Below, one piece after another: positions 31,162 through 40,833 of a stretch of DNA of 64,000 bases (within the stretch, counting starts at the first letter, position 1; each line of letters starts with the position of its first letter). The translations under genes and the position numbers were made by a program. The stretch spans positions 4,773,722 to 4,837,721 of the forward strand of contig NZ_CP031834.1 in assembly GCF_003590645.1 (NCBI RefSeq). Direction: 5' to 3'. Below the pieces are notes generated by a model. The model saw only the letters and a list, made by a program, of their open reading frames with translations. It did no database searches and was not told the origin of the DNA. This DNA comes from Mesorhizobium sp. DCY119. GTDB taxonomy: Bacteria > Pseudomonadota > Alphaproteobacteria > Rhizobiales > Rhizobiaceae.

Positions 31162-32868
31162 ATGTCAGCTTCCAATCCAACCCGCGACGATTTCGCCAGC
31201 CTTCTCGAAGAGTCGTTTTCCGACGGCCACTCGGGTGAAGGCCAGGTTGTTCGCGGCATCATCACGGCCATCGAAAAAGACATGGCCATCATCGACGTCG
31301 GCCTCAAGGTCGAAGGCCGCGTGCCGCTGAAGGAATTCGGCGCCAAGGCCAAGGACGGCCAGCTCAAGGTGGGCGACACCGTCGAGGTCTATGTCGAGCG
31401 CATCGAAAACGCGCTGGGCGAAGCCATGCTGTCGCGCGACAAGGCTCGCCGCGAAGAGAGCTGGGTCAAGCTCGAAGAGAAATTCAACAAGGGTGAACGC
31501 GTCGAAGGCGTCATCTTCAACCAGGTCAAGGGCGGCTTCACGGTCGATCTCGACGGGGCCGTGGCGTTCCTGCCGCGCAGCCAGGTCGACATCCGCCCGA
31601 TCCGCGACGTTTCCCCGCTGATGCACAACCCGCAGCCCTTCGAGATCCTGAAGATGGATCGCCGTCGCGGCAACATCGTGGTTTCGCGCCGCACCGTGCT
31701 TGAAGAGAGCCGTGCAGAACAGCGTTCGGAAATCGTGCAGAACCTCGAAGAGGGCCAGGTTGTCGAAGGCGTCGTCAAGAACATCACCGACTACGGTGCG
31801 TTCGTCGACCTCGGCGGCATCGACGGCCTGCTGCATGTCACCGACATGGCATGGCGCCGCGTCAACCATCCGACCGAAATCCTCAACATCGGTCAGACGG
31901 TCAAGGTGCAGATCATCCGCATCAACCAGGAAACCCACCGTATCTCGCTCGGCATGAAGCAGCTCGAGAGCGATCCGTGGAGCGAGATCGGCACCAAGTT
32001 CCCGATCGGCAAGAAGATCACCGGCACGGTCACCAACATCACCGACTACGGCGCCTTCGTGGAGCTGGAGCCGGGCATCGAGGGCCTCATCCACGTTTCG
32101 GAAATGTCGTGGACGAAGAAGAACGTGCACCCGGGCAAGATCCTCTCGACCACGCAGGAAGTCGACGTTGTCGTGCTCGAGGTCGATCCGGCCAAGCGCC
32201 GCATTTCGCTCGGCCTCAAGCAGACGCTCGAGAATCCGTGGGAAGCGTTCGCACGCAACCATCCGGTCGGCGCTGTCGTCGAGGGCGAAGTCAAGAACAA
32301 GACCGAGTTCGGCCTGTTCATCGGCCTGGAAGGCGACGTGGATGGCATGGTCCACCTGTCCGACCTCGACTGGAACCGTCCGGGCGAGCAGGTCATCGAA
32401 GAGTACAACCGCGGCGACATCGTCAAGGCGCAGGTGCTCGACGTCGATCAGGACAAGGAGCGCATCTCGCTCGGCATCAAGCAGCTTTCGCGTGATGCTG
32501 TCGGCGAAGCCGCAACTTCGGGTGAACTGCGCAAGAACGCGGTCGTGACCTGCGAAGTCATCGGCGTCAAGGACGGCGGCCTGGAAGTCCGGCTCGTCGA
32601 CCACGATGTCGAGACCTTCATCAAGCGCAACGACCTGTCGCGCGACCGTGACGAGCAGCGCCCCGAGCGCTTCACCGTCGGCCAGAAGGTCGATGCGCGC
32701 GTCATCGCCTTCGACAAGAAGACCCGCAAGATCCAGGTCTCCATCAAGGCGCTGGAAATCGCCGAAGAGAAGGAAGCGGTTGCCCAGTACGGCTCGACCG
32801 ACTCCGGCGCTTCGCTCGGCGACATCCTGGGCGCTGCCCTGAAGAACCGCGGCGGCAAGGACGAGTAA
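31162..32868 (+). CDS. rpsA: 30S ribosomal protein S1
   Basis: A 568-residue protein with six consecutive S1 RNA-binding repeats. Examples of the repeat core are ITAIEKDMAIIDVGLKVEGR, VKNITDYGAFVDLGGIDGLL, VTNITDYGAFVELEPGIEGL and VKNKTEFGLFIGLEGDVDGM. It binds mRNA for translation initiation. CAGGAG lies just upstream of the ATG. An intrinsic terminator follows 25 bp after the stop. Confidence 0.97.
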   Translation: MSASNPTRDDFASLLEESFSDGHSGEGQVVRGIITAIEKDMAIIDVGLKVEGRVPLKEFGAKAKDGQLKVGDTVEVYVERIENALGEAMLSRDKARREESWVKLEEKFNKGERVEGVIFNQVKGGFTVDLDGAVAFLPRSQVDIRPIRDVSPLMHNPQPFEILKMDRRRGNIVVSRRTVLEESRAEQRSEIVQNLEEGQVVEGVVKNITDYGAFVDLGGIDGLLHVTDMAWRRVNHPTEILNIGQTVKVQIIRINQETHRISLGMKQLESDPWSEIGTKFPIGKKITGTVTNITDYGAFVELEPGIEGLIHVSEMSWTKKNVHPGKILSTTQEVDVVVLEVDPAKRRISLGLKQTLENPWEAFARNHPVGAVVEGEVKNKTEFGLFIGLEGDVDGMVHLSDLDWNRPGEQVIEEYNRGDIVKAQVLDVDQDKERISLGIKQLSRDAVGEAATSGELRKNAVVTCEVIGVKDGGLEVRLVDHDVETFIKRNDLSRDRDEQRPERFTVGQKVDARVIAFDKKTRKIQVSIKALEIAEEKEAVAQYGSTDSGASLGDILGAALKNRGGKDE

Positions 32869-32893
32869 TACTCGCCCCTGACTGTTTGTGAAC

Positions 32894-32926
32894 AAAACCC
32901 CGCCGGAGCGATCCGGCGGGGTTTTT
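32894..32926 (+). terminator. Intrinsic terminator of rpsA
   Basis: AAAACCCCGCCGGA and TCCGGCGGGGTTTTT flank a GCGA loop, giving a perfect GC-rich stem followed by a T-run. It sits directly after rpsA. Nearly the same hairpin recurs at 45798-45826. Confidence 0.95.
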
Positions 32927-32998
32927 CTTTGGCCCAAGCGGAATGGATTTCTTCGCTGTGCTTGTTGCTTTAGGGTTTGCGCGGCATAAACGACTCAC

Positions 32999-34669
32999 AT
33001 GACAGACGCGCCGCAGCCAGACATGAACGACCAGCCAGCGCCCGACCGGACCTCCGCCCTGGCGCCCTTCAAGCACGGCATCTTCCGGTCTGTATGGTTT
33101 GCCAGCCTGGCATCGAACTTCGGCGGGCTGATCCAGAGCGTCGGCGCAGCCTGGATGATGACCGCCATTTCGAACTCGGCCGATATGGTGGCACTGGTTC
33201 AGGCCTCAACCGCACTGCCGATCATGCTGTTTTCGCTGGCCTCGGGCGCAATTGCCGACAACTACAACCGGCGTAAGGTGATGCTTACCGCCCAGGCCTT
33301 CATGTTCGCGGTTTCCATCGCGTTGACGCTGGCCGCATATTTCGGCTTCCTGACACCCTGGCTGCTCCTTTCCTTCACCTTCCTGCTCGGCTGCGGCACG
33401 GCACTCAACAATCCGTCATGGCAGGCTTCCGTCGGCGACATGGTACCGCGCAGCGACCTGCCCGCGGCTGTGTCCGTCAACAGCATGGGCTTCAACCTGA
33501 CCCGTAGCGTCGGCCCGGCCATCGGCGGCATCATCGTCGCTGCGGCGGGTGCGGCGGCAGCCTTTGCCGTGAACGCGTTCAGCTACCTGCCGCTGCTCTT
33601 CGTGCTGTCGCGCTGGAAGCAGAAGGAGACGCCCAGCACGCTGCCGCGCGAGACCCTCGGCATCGCGATGACGGCCGGCCTGCGCTATGTCGCCATGTCG
33701 CCCAATATCGAAAAGGTGCTGCTGCGCGGCTTCGTCTTTGGCTTCACCGCGATCTCGGTGCTGGCCCTGCTGCCGCTGGTCGCGCGCGATATCGTGCAGG
33801 GCGGCCCCCTGCTCTACGGCGTCCTGCTGGGTGCCTTCGGCATCGGCGCAGTCGGCGGCGCGCTGATCAACGCATGGCTGCGGCAGAAACTGACCAGCGA
33901 ATGGATCGTGCGCCTCGGCTTCATGGGTTTTGCCATCTGCGCGACGGTTGCAGCGCTGAGCCAGATGGCCTGGCTTACCTGCGCGGCACTGCTGATCGGC
34001 GGGGCAAGCTGGGTGATCTCGCTTTCGCTGTTCAACGTCACAGTGCAGATGTCGACGCCGCGCTGGGTGGTCGGGCGCGCGCTCTCGCTCTACCAGACGG
34101 CGACCTTCGGCGGCATGGCGCTGGGAAGCTGGATCTGGGGCGTGATCGCCGAGAATCACGGCGCGGGTGAGGCGCTGCTCGCATCGGCGGCCTTGATGAT
34201 CGCGGGTGCTGCACTCGGGCTGAAATGGTTCACGCTGCCTGAGCAGACGTCGCTCAATCTCGATCCCCTCAACCGCTGGAAGGAGCCGCATCTGGCGCTG
34301 GACGTGAAGCCGCGCAGCGGCCCGATCGTCATCATGATCGAATATGTCATCAGGCTGGATGACACCGCCGAATTCCTCGACGCGATGGCCGAGCGCCGGC
34401 GGGTACGCCGGCGCGACGGGGCCAGGCAATGGACGCTGGCGCGCGACCTGGAAAACCCGGAACTGTGGATGGAAACCTACCACACGCCGACCTGGGTCGA
34501 ATATGTGCGGCACAACCAGCGCATAACCCATGCCGACGCCATCATCGGCGAGCGTGTCAGGAAGCTGCACAGCGGGGCCGAGCCGCCGCGCGTGCACCGC
34601 ATGATCGAACGGCCAACGGACTGGTCCGTGACGATTGCTCCGCCCAAGGAGATGCTCGACCTTCACTGA
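32999..34669 (+). CDS. MFS transporter (EntS/MFS_3 type) with C-terminal monooxygenase-like domain
   Basis: A 556-residue protein. Residues about 25-410 form a 12-segment major facilitator fold with a typical motif DNYNRRKVML after the second segment. After a linker, residues about 440-550 (IVIMIEYVIRLDDTAEFLDA to VTIAPPKEMLDL) look like a ferredoxin-like, antibiotic-biosynthesis-monooxygenase type domain. This two-part layout is known from the MFS_3 group and would suit export of a small secondary metabolite or siderophore. No biosynthetic genes are nearby. Confidence 0.85.
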   Translation: MTDAPQPDMNDQPAPDRTSALAPFKHGIFRSVWFASLASNFGGLIQSVGAAWMMTAISNSADMVALVQASTALPIMLFSLASGAIADNYNRRKVMLTAQAFMFAVSIALTLAAYFGFLTPWLLLSFTFLLGCGTALNNPSWQASVGDMVPRSDLPAAVSVNSMGFNLTRSVGPAIGGIIVAAAGAAAAFAVNAFSYLPLLFVLSRWKQKETPSTLPRETLGIAMTAGLRYVAMSPNIEKVLLRGFVFGFTAISVLALLPLVARDIVQGGPLLYGVLLGAFGIGAVGGALINAWLRQKLTSEWIVRLGFMGFAICATVAALSQMAWLTCAALLIGGASWVISLSLFNVTVQMSTPRWVVGRALSLYQTATFGGMALGSWIWGVIAENHGAGEALLASAALMIAGAALGLKWFTLPEQTSLNLDPLNRWKEPHLALDVKPRSGPIVIMIEYVIRLDDTAEFLDAMAERRRVRRRDGARQWTLARDLENPELWMETYHTPTWVEYVRHNQRITHADAIIGERVRKLHSGAEPPRVHRMIERPTDWSVTIAPPKEMLDLH

Positions 34670-34778
34670 CGGTCGAGGCGAAACGCCGGGGTCAGCCGGC
34701 CCGCTCCGCATTTACCGGACAGCAAGGTCCGCGCGCTATGACTGCACCATGACTATGCGGTGAAGCGGGGGGCTTCGC

Positions 34779-36641
34779 GTGACGGTTCAAAATTCCGATC
34801 GAGCTTTCGACCTGCAAACGAGCTGGCTGCGTACCGCCTACGGCCAATACCCAGTGATCTGCACCTGGATCGTGCTGGCGCTGCTGTGCACGTTTCTGTG
34901 GTGGATGGGCGCCAACCTCAATGGCGATGTCGACGATCTCCTTAAGCTGCATGAAATCCGGTTCCTCGTCGAAACGGGAAATATCTACGACAGAACGCTT
35001 CCGAACATTCTCCAGCCCGAGCCGTTCGTCACCCACTGGCCGTGGATCGTCGACCTGCCCTATGCGCTGGTCACCTGGCTGCTGAGGCCTTTCATCGGCC
35101 TGGAGCAGGCGCTGTCGGTCGCGAGCTTCGCCGTTCCTCTCGCGATGCTCCTGCCGGCGCTGTACTTCTTCTACCGCATACTGGCAGCCATCGGTTTCCA
35201 GACCCCCGCCGCCGCGCTGCCCCTAGCCGTCCTCTTTGCGGTTCGCAGCTTTTTCGAGTTCGAACCGGGCCGCATCGATTACCATAATCTCGAGATGCTT
35301 CTGCTTCTGGCGGCGGTCGCGCTACTGATGTCGGAGCGCCGCAGTGCGGCCGCAGCCAATGGCGCGATAGCGGCTCTCGCATTGGCGATAAGCACGGAAT
35401 TTGCAGCCTTCTTTGCCCTCGTAATGGCTGTCTATGCATATGATTTCATCTTTTCGGCACGCGACGGCGCGATGCGTCTGGCGTCGTTCGGCGCGACGCT
35501 GAGCGCAGGCGCGGTCGTCCTCTTCTTCGCAATCGTGCCGTTCGGAACCTATGCCGTCGCCCGCTGCGACAGCTACTCCGCGCCCCATCTGCTTGCTCTG
35601 GCCTGCGCCGGCGGTTCATTCATCGTGTTGCCGCTGCTATTACGAGAGCGCGGCGGGTGGATGCTGCGCGCGGGCCTGCTGGCGGGTCTCGCCGGGGCGA
35701 GCCTCGTCGTCACGATCGGGCTGTTTCCGCAATGCCTCAACGGACCCTATGCGGTACTCAGCGACTATGCCCGCGACAACTGGCTCAACTGGATCGGACA
35801 GGAAAAATCGCTGCTGACGCGGCGCAACTTCGTCCTTTCCAGCGGTATTGCCAGCATACTCATTTTCTTCATCGGCGCGCTGGCCCCAGTCATGATCGTC
35901 GGGGTGGGAAAGGTACGCGACCGTTCGCTGATCATTCTCGCGCTCTTTTCCATCCTGGCCGTCATCCAGTCTGTCGTGTGGTTCCGATACTTCCGCTACG
36001 TCCCGCTATTTGCCGGCCTGGGCTTGCCGCTGGTCTTTGCCGCCTTCTTCCCGATGCGCCTGAAAATAGAGACCTATATGACGGTGCGGAACTACGCCGC
36101 GCCATCCCAGAAATATCTCCTGCTGGCGCCGGGGCTGGTGTTATCCCTGGCCCTGCTGCTGTTCCATCTGGCGGTAAAACCAGCCGAACCGGATGCGCCG
36201 GCTGCACAACTGGCCGATAGCTGCGATCTCATTGCTACCCCGAAATTCGACTGGCCGGCACAGTCGCGCGTCCTCTCCTCCCCGCTCGTGGGGATACATC
36301 TGCTTTCGCCGAGCCCGAATCTTTCGATCGTCGCCATACCCTTCCACAATTCCGGTCCCGGCATCGAGCGCGCCTACCGCTTTCTCGATCCGCAAACAGA
36401 GAATCCCCGGGCAATTGTCGATGAGGCAAAGGCAACGCACGTCGCAATCTGCGCCTGGCGCGGAAAGCCCCTTGCATGGCTGGAGAACGGCTATTCCTTC
36501 GCCTCGGCGCTGATCGAAGGCCGTCCACCGGAGTGGCTGAGCGAATGCGCGACTGATCCGTCCTCGCCGCTGCGCATCTATCGCTACGTCGGCGCGGACG
36601 GCAACGAGCCCGCCTGCCCGACCATCTCGGCTGCGCGATAG
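34779..36641 (+). CDS. Polytopic membrane protein, probable GT-C fold glycosyltransferase
   Basis: A 620-residue protein with about ten or more transmembrane segments. The first outer loop contains GDVDDLLKLHEIRFLVETG, an acidic DxD-type motif where GT-C enzymes bind the metal or donor. HWPWIVDLPYALVTWLLRPF and later GRIDYHNLEMLLLLAAVAL are also typical of the group. The last 160 residues form a soluble C-terminal domain. GT-C enzymes transfer sugars from polyprenyl-phosphate donors on the outer side of the membrane. The start is a GTG at 34779. It has no partner genes here; the acceptor is unknown. Confidence 0.62.
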   Translation: MTVQNSDRAFDLQTSWLRTAYGQYPVICTWIVLALLCTFLWWMGANLNGDVDDLLKLHEIRFLVETGNIYDRTLPNILQPEPFVTHWPWIVDLPYALVTWLLRPFIGLEQALSVASFAVPLAMLLPALYFFYRILAAIGFQTPAAALPLAVLFAVRSFFEFEPGRIDYHNLEMLLLLAAVALLMSERRSAAAANGAIAALALAISTEFAAFFALVMAVYAYDFIFSARDGAMRLASFGATLSAGAVVLFFAIVPFGTYAVARCDSYSAPHLLALACAGGSFIVLPLLLRERGGWMLRAGLLAGLAGASLVVTIGLFPQCLNGPYAVLSDYARDNWLNWIGQEKSLLTRRNFVLSSGIASILIFFIGALAPVMIVGVGKVRDRSLIILALFSILAVIQSVVWFRYFRYVPLFAGLGLPLVFAAFFPMRLKIETYMTVRNYAAPSQKYLLLAPGLVLSLALLLFHLAVKPAEPDAPAAQLADSCDLIATPKFDWPAQSRVLSSPLVGIHLLSPSPNLSIVAIPFHNSGPGIERAYRFLDPQTENPRAIVDEAKATHVAICAWRGKPLAWLENGYSFASALIEGRPPEWLSECATDPSSPLRIYRYVGADGNEPACPTISAAR

Positions 36642-36654
36642 ATCACGCTAGCGA

Positions 36655-38244
36655 TCAGGACACTGTGATCTCGATCAGATAGGGCTTTTTCGTCGCCCAG
36701 GCCCTCTGCAACGCCGGGGCGAGACTCGATACTGTATCGAGCCTTTCGGCAGCGATGCCGTAGGCTTCCGCAAGACGACAAAAATCCGGTGGGGCCGGCG
36801 ACACGCCGACGGGCTCGACGCCGACATCGCGCATCGAGGTTTCGATTTCGCGGTAGCCGCGATTGTTCCAGATGACGAAGATCACCGCCGCGTTGGCATC
36901 GAGTGCGGCGCCCAGTTCCGACAGCGTGAACTGGAAGCCGCCGTCGCCTGACAGGCAGACGACGGGCACGTCCGGCAGGGCAAGTGCGGCACCGATCGCC
37001 GCCGGCGGGCCATAGCCCAGTGCGCCGAAGCCGGTTGCCGCATTGAACCAGCCGGCGGGGCGGTCGTGGTCGTAGTAGAGATTGGCGGCGTAGACCGGCT
37101 GGGTGGAATCGCCGACGATGATCGAGCCGGGCAGCGCATCGCGAATGGTTTCAACCACCGCGACCTGCCCGCGCATATCCGCGCCGATCTCCTGCCAAGC
37201 GGCGTCCCGCGCCTCGGTGGCGCGGGCGGCGCCCGATGCCCTGTCGCGGTCGTTGCGTCTGTCGGCCTCGATGAGGCCGACTAGCGCTTCGAGCGCCAGG
37301 GCGCTGTCGGCCCTGATATCGATCGTTGCGGGCCGGCGGCCAAGCTGCGCTTCGTCGATATCGATGCGCACCAGATTGGCGGGGAGCAGAAAGCCGCCGT
37401 CGCCATACATGTCGTAGTCGGTCGGGCCGAATTCGGTGCCGACGGCGACGACGAGATCGGCATCCGCCATCAACGCGCGGATGGCTTTCAGGCTCGGGCT
37501 GGCCGGCACGCCGAGCGGATGCTTGTGCAGCAGCCCGCGCGCATTGGCCGTGGTGACGACCGGCGCGTCGAGCAGTTTGGCCAGTTTCAGGAGCGACGTT
37601 CCGGCCATCTTCGCACCGCCACCGGCGAGGATCAGCGGCCGTTTCGCGGTGGCGGCCAATCTGGCCGCTTCCACCATGGCGCTCATCTCGGCGCGCGGCG
37701 CGGTGATACCGATGAGCCGGGCCGAAAGACTGCCAGCGGGCAGCGCCATCACATTGGTTGGAATCTCGATGTGAACCGGGCCGGGGCGGCCGGTCGCAAA
37801 CAGTTCGAAGGCGCGCGCCAGAACATCCGGCAATTCGCTCGCGTCGGTAATCCGGTGCGAAAACAGCGCCAGTTTTTCCATCATGCCGCGCTGGTCCGGC
37901 ATTTCGTGGAGATAGCCGAGGCCCTTGCCGAGTGTCGGCGTTGCGTTGACCCCGGAGATGACCAGCATGGGGATGGAATCTGCCCGCGCCTGCCCCATGG
38001 CGGTGATGGTGTTGGTCAGCCCCGGCCCGGTGATGACGAAGGCGACGCCCGGCCTGCCGGTGACGCGGGCATAGCCATCGGCCATGAAGCCCGCGCCCTG
38101 CTCGTGGCGCGGCGTGATGTGGCGGATGCTGGAGCCGGCAAGCCCGCGATAAAGCTCGACCGTGTGGACGCCCGGAATGCCGAAGACCGTGTCGACACCA
38201 TGTGCCTCGAGCAGCGAAATCAGTGCCTCGCCTACGGTGGTCAT
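36655..38244 (-). CDS. aruI: Thiamine diphosphate-dependent decarboxylase, 5-guanidino-2-oxopentanoate decarboxylase-like
   Basis: A 529-residue acetolactate-synthase-type enzyme. The N-terminal domain has the catalytic glutamate in RHEQGAGFMADGYARVTGR (about residue 47). The C-terminal ThDP-Mg motif is SGDGGFQFTLSELGAALDAN (about 430) ending in WNNRGY. The closest role I can assign is AruI, which decarboxylates 2-ketoarginine in the arginine transaminase pathway. The amidinohydrolase and amino-acid importer next door support a guanidino substrate. Its ATG overlaps the TetR stop (ATGA). No AruH-type transaminase gene is in the window. Confidence 0.72.
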   Translation of the reverse strand: MTTVGEALISLLEAHGVDTVFGIPGVHTVELYRGLAGSSIRHITPRHEQGAGFMADGYARVTGRPGVAFVITGPGLTNTITAMGQARADSIPMLVISGVNATPTLGKGLGYLHEMPDQRGMMEKLALFSHRITDASELPDVLARAFELFATGRPGPVHIEIPTNVMALPAGSLSARLIGITAPRAEMSAMVEAARLAATAKRPLILAGGGAKMAGTSLLKLAKLLDAPVVTTANARGLLHKHPLGVPASPSLKAIRALMADADLVVAVGTEFGPTDYDMYGDGGFLLPANLVRIDIDEAQLGRRPATIDIRADSALALEALVGLIEADRRNDRDRASGAARATEARDAAWQEIGADMRGQVAVVETIRDALPGSIIVGDSTQPVYAANLYYDHDRPAGWFNAATGFGALGYGPPAAIGAALALPDVPVVCLSGDGGFQFTLSELGAALDANAAVIFVIWNNRGYREIETSMRDVGVEPVGVSPAPPDFCRLAEAYGIAAERLDTVSSLAPALQRAWATKKPYLIEITVS

Positions 38245-38888
38245 GCCGCTTCCCCTCCGCGTAGATCCAGGCCGAGCAGCGCCTCGACCGTCGTGATGCC
38301 GATTTCGGCCAGTTCGCGGTTCTCGAACATATCGGCCGCCAGGCAGCCCTCGATCCACAAGCCGTCGATGATGCCGTTGATGGCGATGGCGTGACGCCGC
38401 AACGCGCGGGCATCGGCATTCCGCCCCGCGGCCTTGAGAACTTCCGCCACCAGCGCCTCCACCTCGTCGCGAAAGCCAAGATAGCCTTCGCGATGGGCTA
38501 TCGAAAGCGCCGGATCGGAGACGGCCCGGCCAATGAATCCGGCCCAGAGCGAAAAGACCCGCGCATCGACCACCGGCGGAGCCAGATTGGCCTCGACAAA
38601 GGCGGCAAGCCGGCGCCTCGGCCCCGCGCCTTCAAGGCTCAGCGCTGCCTTGGCCTGCTCGGTCATGCGCCCGACAATGGTCGCATAGGCAGCCTGCAGC
38701 AGCTCTTCCTTGCCGGGGAAATAGTGGCGGATAAGCCCGCCGGTCACGCCGGCGCGCAGGGCGATGGCGCGTACCGTAGCGCCTTGCAGCCCGCGCTCGG
38801 CAACGCAATCCAGCGTCGCCTCGATCAAATCCTGGCGCCGCCGCTCTTCGCCCTCGCGGCGAAACTTGCGACGCCCGGGCGTATTCAT
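38241..38888 (-). CDS. TetR-family transcriptional regulator (BetI-like)
   Basis: A 215-residue regulator. The N-terminal helix-turn-helix region reads TLDCVAERGLQGATVRAIAL and then RAGVTGGLIRHYFPGKEELL (about residues 23-65), close to BetI in pattern. The C-terminal ligand domain ends in INGIIDGLWIEGCLA. It overlaps both neighbours by a few bases, so it is cotranscribed with the amidinohydrolase and decarboxylase. It probably represses that operon through the inverted repeat at 39812-39836. Confidence 0.87.
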   Translation of the reverse strand: MNTPGRRKFRREGEERRRQDLIEATLDCVAERGLQGATVRAIALRAGVTGGLIRHYFPGKEELLQAAYATIVGRMTEQAKAALSLEGAGPRRRLAAFVEANLAPPVVDARVFSLWAGFIGRAVSDPALSIAHREGYLGFRDEVEALVAEVLKAAGRNADARALRRHAIAINGIIDGLWIEGCLAADMFENRELAEIGITTVEALLGLDLRGGEAA

Positions 38889-39757
38889 TGGCGCAGGATC
38901 GGGCGCGTCAGGCAGGTCGGCCCGCCCTCGCAGGCGATGCACAGCGCATCGGCCTCGAAGGTTTTCACGACGCAGCCGGCGGCTTCCATCGCAGCCTTGG
39001 TCTTCGGGAAGCCAGCAACCGCGATCACCTCGCGCGGGCTGGTCGGCAGCACATTGAGGCTCAGCCCGTTCGAGGCATGGAACTCGTCGGCATCGCCATG
39101 GACGAGCGTGATGCCGCGCGCCTTCAGTAATTGATAGAACGCCGCCGGCAGAAGCGGTGCATAGACCAGCGCCAGATCGTCAGCCAGCGGGCTGATCACC
39201 GACATCAGATGCAGGCAGGCTTCCTCGCCGTGCCAGAGCGGCAGGTCGTAGCCATAGACCTCGATGCCGTGCGGCGACAGCATGTTGGCAAGCTGCTGGA
39301 TGCCGGACTGGTTGGTGCGAACGCCGCGGCCGACGGCAAGCGTCCTGGCGTCGACCCAGACGCAATCGCCACCCTCGACCTGACCCGGCGCCTCGATGCG
39401 CCCGAGAATCGGAATGCCGAGACGGGTGTATGTCTGCTCATGAAGCGCCGGCTCGGCGTTGCGCAGTGCCTTGCCCATGGAAAGGATGATCGCGCCATGG
39501 TCACTCATCAGCGACGGGTCGTGGGTGAATACCGAGTCCGACAGGCCGTCGTCGCGGTCCTCGATCCATTCGACGGCAGCACCCGAGGCCGCCACCAGAT
39601 CGGCAAGGGCGGCATGCTGGACCGCAGCCTTCGCGGGATCAAAACCCGGGCCGTAATGCCAGGCGGCGCGCTCTGCGCCACGCATTGCATTGGCAGCCGA
39701 GCGCATCAACACGCGCCGCAGCGGCGCCGCCATGGACTGAGAGCCGAAAGCGTTCAC
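38885..39757 (-). CDS. Amidinotransferase/dimethylargininase-type guanidino hydrolase
   Basis: A 290-residue protein of the pentein fold. Motifs are EGGDCVWVD (about residue 128), the catalytic-His region EACLHLMSVISPLADD (about 181) and the C-terminal catalytic Cys in CEGGPTCLTRPI. Such enzymes hydrolyse guanidinium groups (dimethylarginine, arginine or agmatine) to ureido products. I place the start at a GTG (39757), preceded by AAAGAGG. The ATG at 39820 lies upstream of the probable promoter -10 box (39806-39811), so it could not be in a message from that promoter. It is the first gene of the three-gene minus-strand operon. Confidence 0.75.
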   Translation of the reverse strand: MNAFGSQSMAAPLRRVLMRSAANAMRGAERAAWHYGPGFDPAKAAVQHAALADLVAASGAAVEWIEDRDDGLSDSVFTHDPSLMSDHGAIILSMGKALRNAEPALHEQTYTRLGIPILGRIEAPGQVEGGDCVWVDARTLAVGRGVRTNQSGIQQLANMLSPHGIEVYGYDLPLWHGEEACLHLMSVISPLADDLALVYAPLLPAAFYQLLKARGITLVHGDADEFHASNGLSLNVLPTSPREVIAVAGFPKTKAAMEAAGCVVKTFEADALCIACEGGPTCLTRPILRQ

Positions 39758-39805
39758 GAAGGCCTCTTTGCGCTGGAAAATGACAATTGGACTGGCGTTC
39801 GAGTA

Positions 39806-39836
39806 TTTATACACTTGCATAACAAGGCCGCAAGTG
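39806..39836 (-). promoter_or_regulatory. Promoter with overlapping inverted repeat before the amidinohydrolase operon
   Basis: On the minus strand TTGCGG (39833-39828) and TATAAA (39811-39806) are 16 bp apart, a good sigma-70-like promoter. CACTTGC (39812-39818) and GCAAGTG (39830-39836) are exact inverted arms with an 11-bp spacer, lying across the -35 and spacer. A repressor bound there would block transcription; the TetR protein of this operon is the obvious candidate. Confidence 0.55.
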
Positions 39837-39966
39837 CCGTAATGGGCGGGATTGACGGGCCTGCTCGATCGGGTCCATGCTGACGTGGAACATGGTTGCG
39901 TGACGCGATGACGGGTAGCGGGGCAAGCGTACGAGCGAGGGTGAAACGTCCCTCAAAGGGTCGTGG

Positions 39967-40782
39967 ATGAGCGCCGCCGGCGCATCACTCGCGACACGGA
40001 AGACGGCATCGGACGGTGCCGCCGAAGCCATCCACATCGAAAACCTGCACAAGAAATTCGGCCAGCTTCACGTCCTGAAGGGCGTGTCGATGTCGGCGCG
40101 CGACGGCGATGTCGTGGCCATCATCGGCGGCAGCGGCTCGGGTAAGTCGACGCTTCTGCGCTGCATCAACTGCCTGGAAAACCCGACCAGCGGCATCATC
40201 CGCGTCAATGGCGAAGAAATCCGGCTCAAGGCCGACAGCCACGGCAACACCGTGCCGGCTGACCGCCGCCAGATCGAGCGCATCCGCTCCAAGCTCGGCA
40301 TGGTGTTCCAGAGCTTCAATTTGTGGAGCCATATGACGCTGATCGAAAACGTCATCGAGGTTCCGGTGCATGTGCTCGGCGTCAAGCGCGAGGAAGCGAT
40401 TGCCACCGCCGAAAAGCTGCTGGCGCGCGTCGGCCTTGCCGAGAAGCGCGACGTCTATCCGGCCTTCCTGTCGGGCGGACAGCAGCAGCGCGGCGCAATT
40501 GCACGCGCGCTCGCCATCCAGCCGCGCGTGATGCTGTTCGACGAGCCGACCTCGGCGCTCGACCCGGAACTGGTGGGCGAAGTGCTGCGCGTTATCGGCG
40601 ACCTGGCGCATGAGGGGCGCACCATGATCCTCGTCACCCACGAGATGAAGTTCGCCCGCGAAGTCGCGAGCCACGTCATCTACCTCTACAACGGACTGGT
40701 CGAGGAGGAAGGCCCGCCGGAACAAATCTTCGGCGCACCCAAATCCGAACGGCTCAAACAATTCATCCGCAACATTGGCTGA
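39967..40782 (+). CDS. Polar amino acid ABC transporter ATP-binding protein (HisP/ArtP type)
   Basis: A 271-residue ATPase. Walker A is GGSGSGKSTLLRCINCLE (about residue 57), with the HisP/GlnQ-typical RCIN. The Q-loop is MVFQSFNLWSHMT, the signature is LSGGQQQRGAIARAL and Walker B is MLFDEPTSALD. It is divergent from the amidinohydrolase operon and first in a five-gene plus-strand run. With the genes that follow it would import arginine or a related basic compound. Confidence 0.92.
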   Translation: MSAAGASLATRKTASDGAAEAIHIENLHKKFGQLHVLKGVSMSARDGDVVAIIGGSGSGKSTLLRCINCLENPTSGIIRVNGEEIRLKADSHGNTVPADRRQIERIRSKLGMVFQSFNLWSHMTLIENVIEVPVHVLGVKREEAIATAEKLLARVGLAEKRDVYPAFLSGGQQQRGAIARALAIQPRVMLFDEPTSALDPELVGEVLRVIGDLAHEGRTMILVTHEMKFAREVASHVIYLYNGLVEEEGPPEQIFGAPKSERLKQFIRNIG

Positions 40783-40833
40783 AGGCGGAATGGAACAAGG
40801 GAACACTCAGCTCAACGAAAATGGGAGTCTCAG

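Noticed and set aside
31165..32937. A 590-codon minus-strand frame
   Set aside because: It is antisense to rpsA and reflects the strong codon bias of that gene.
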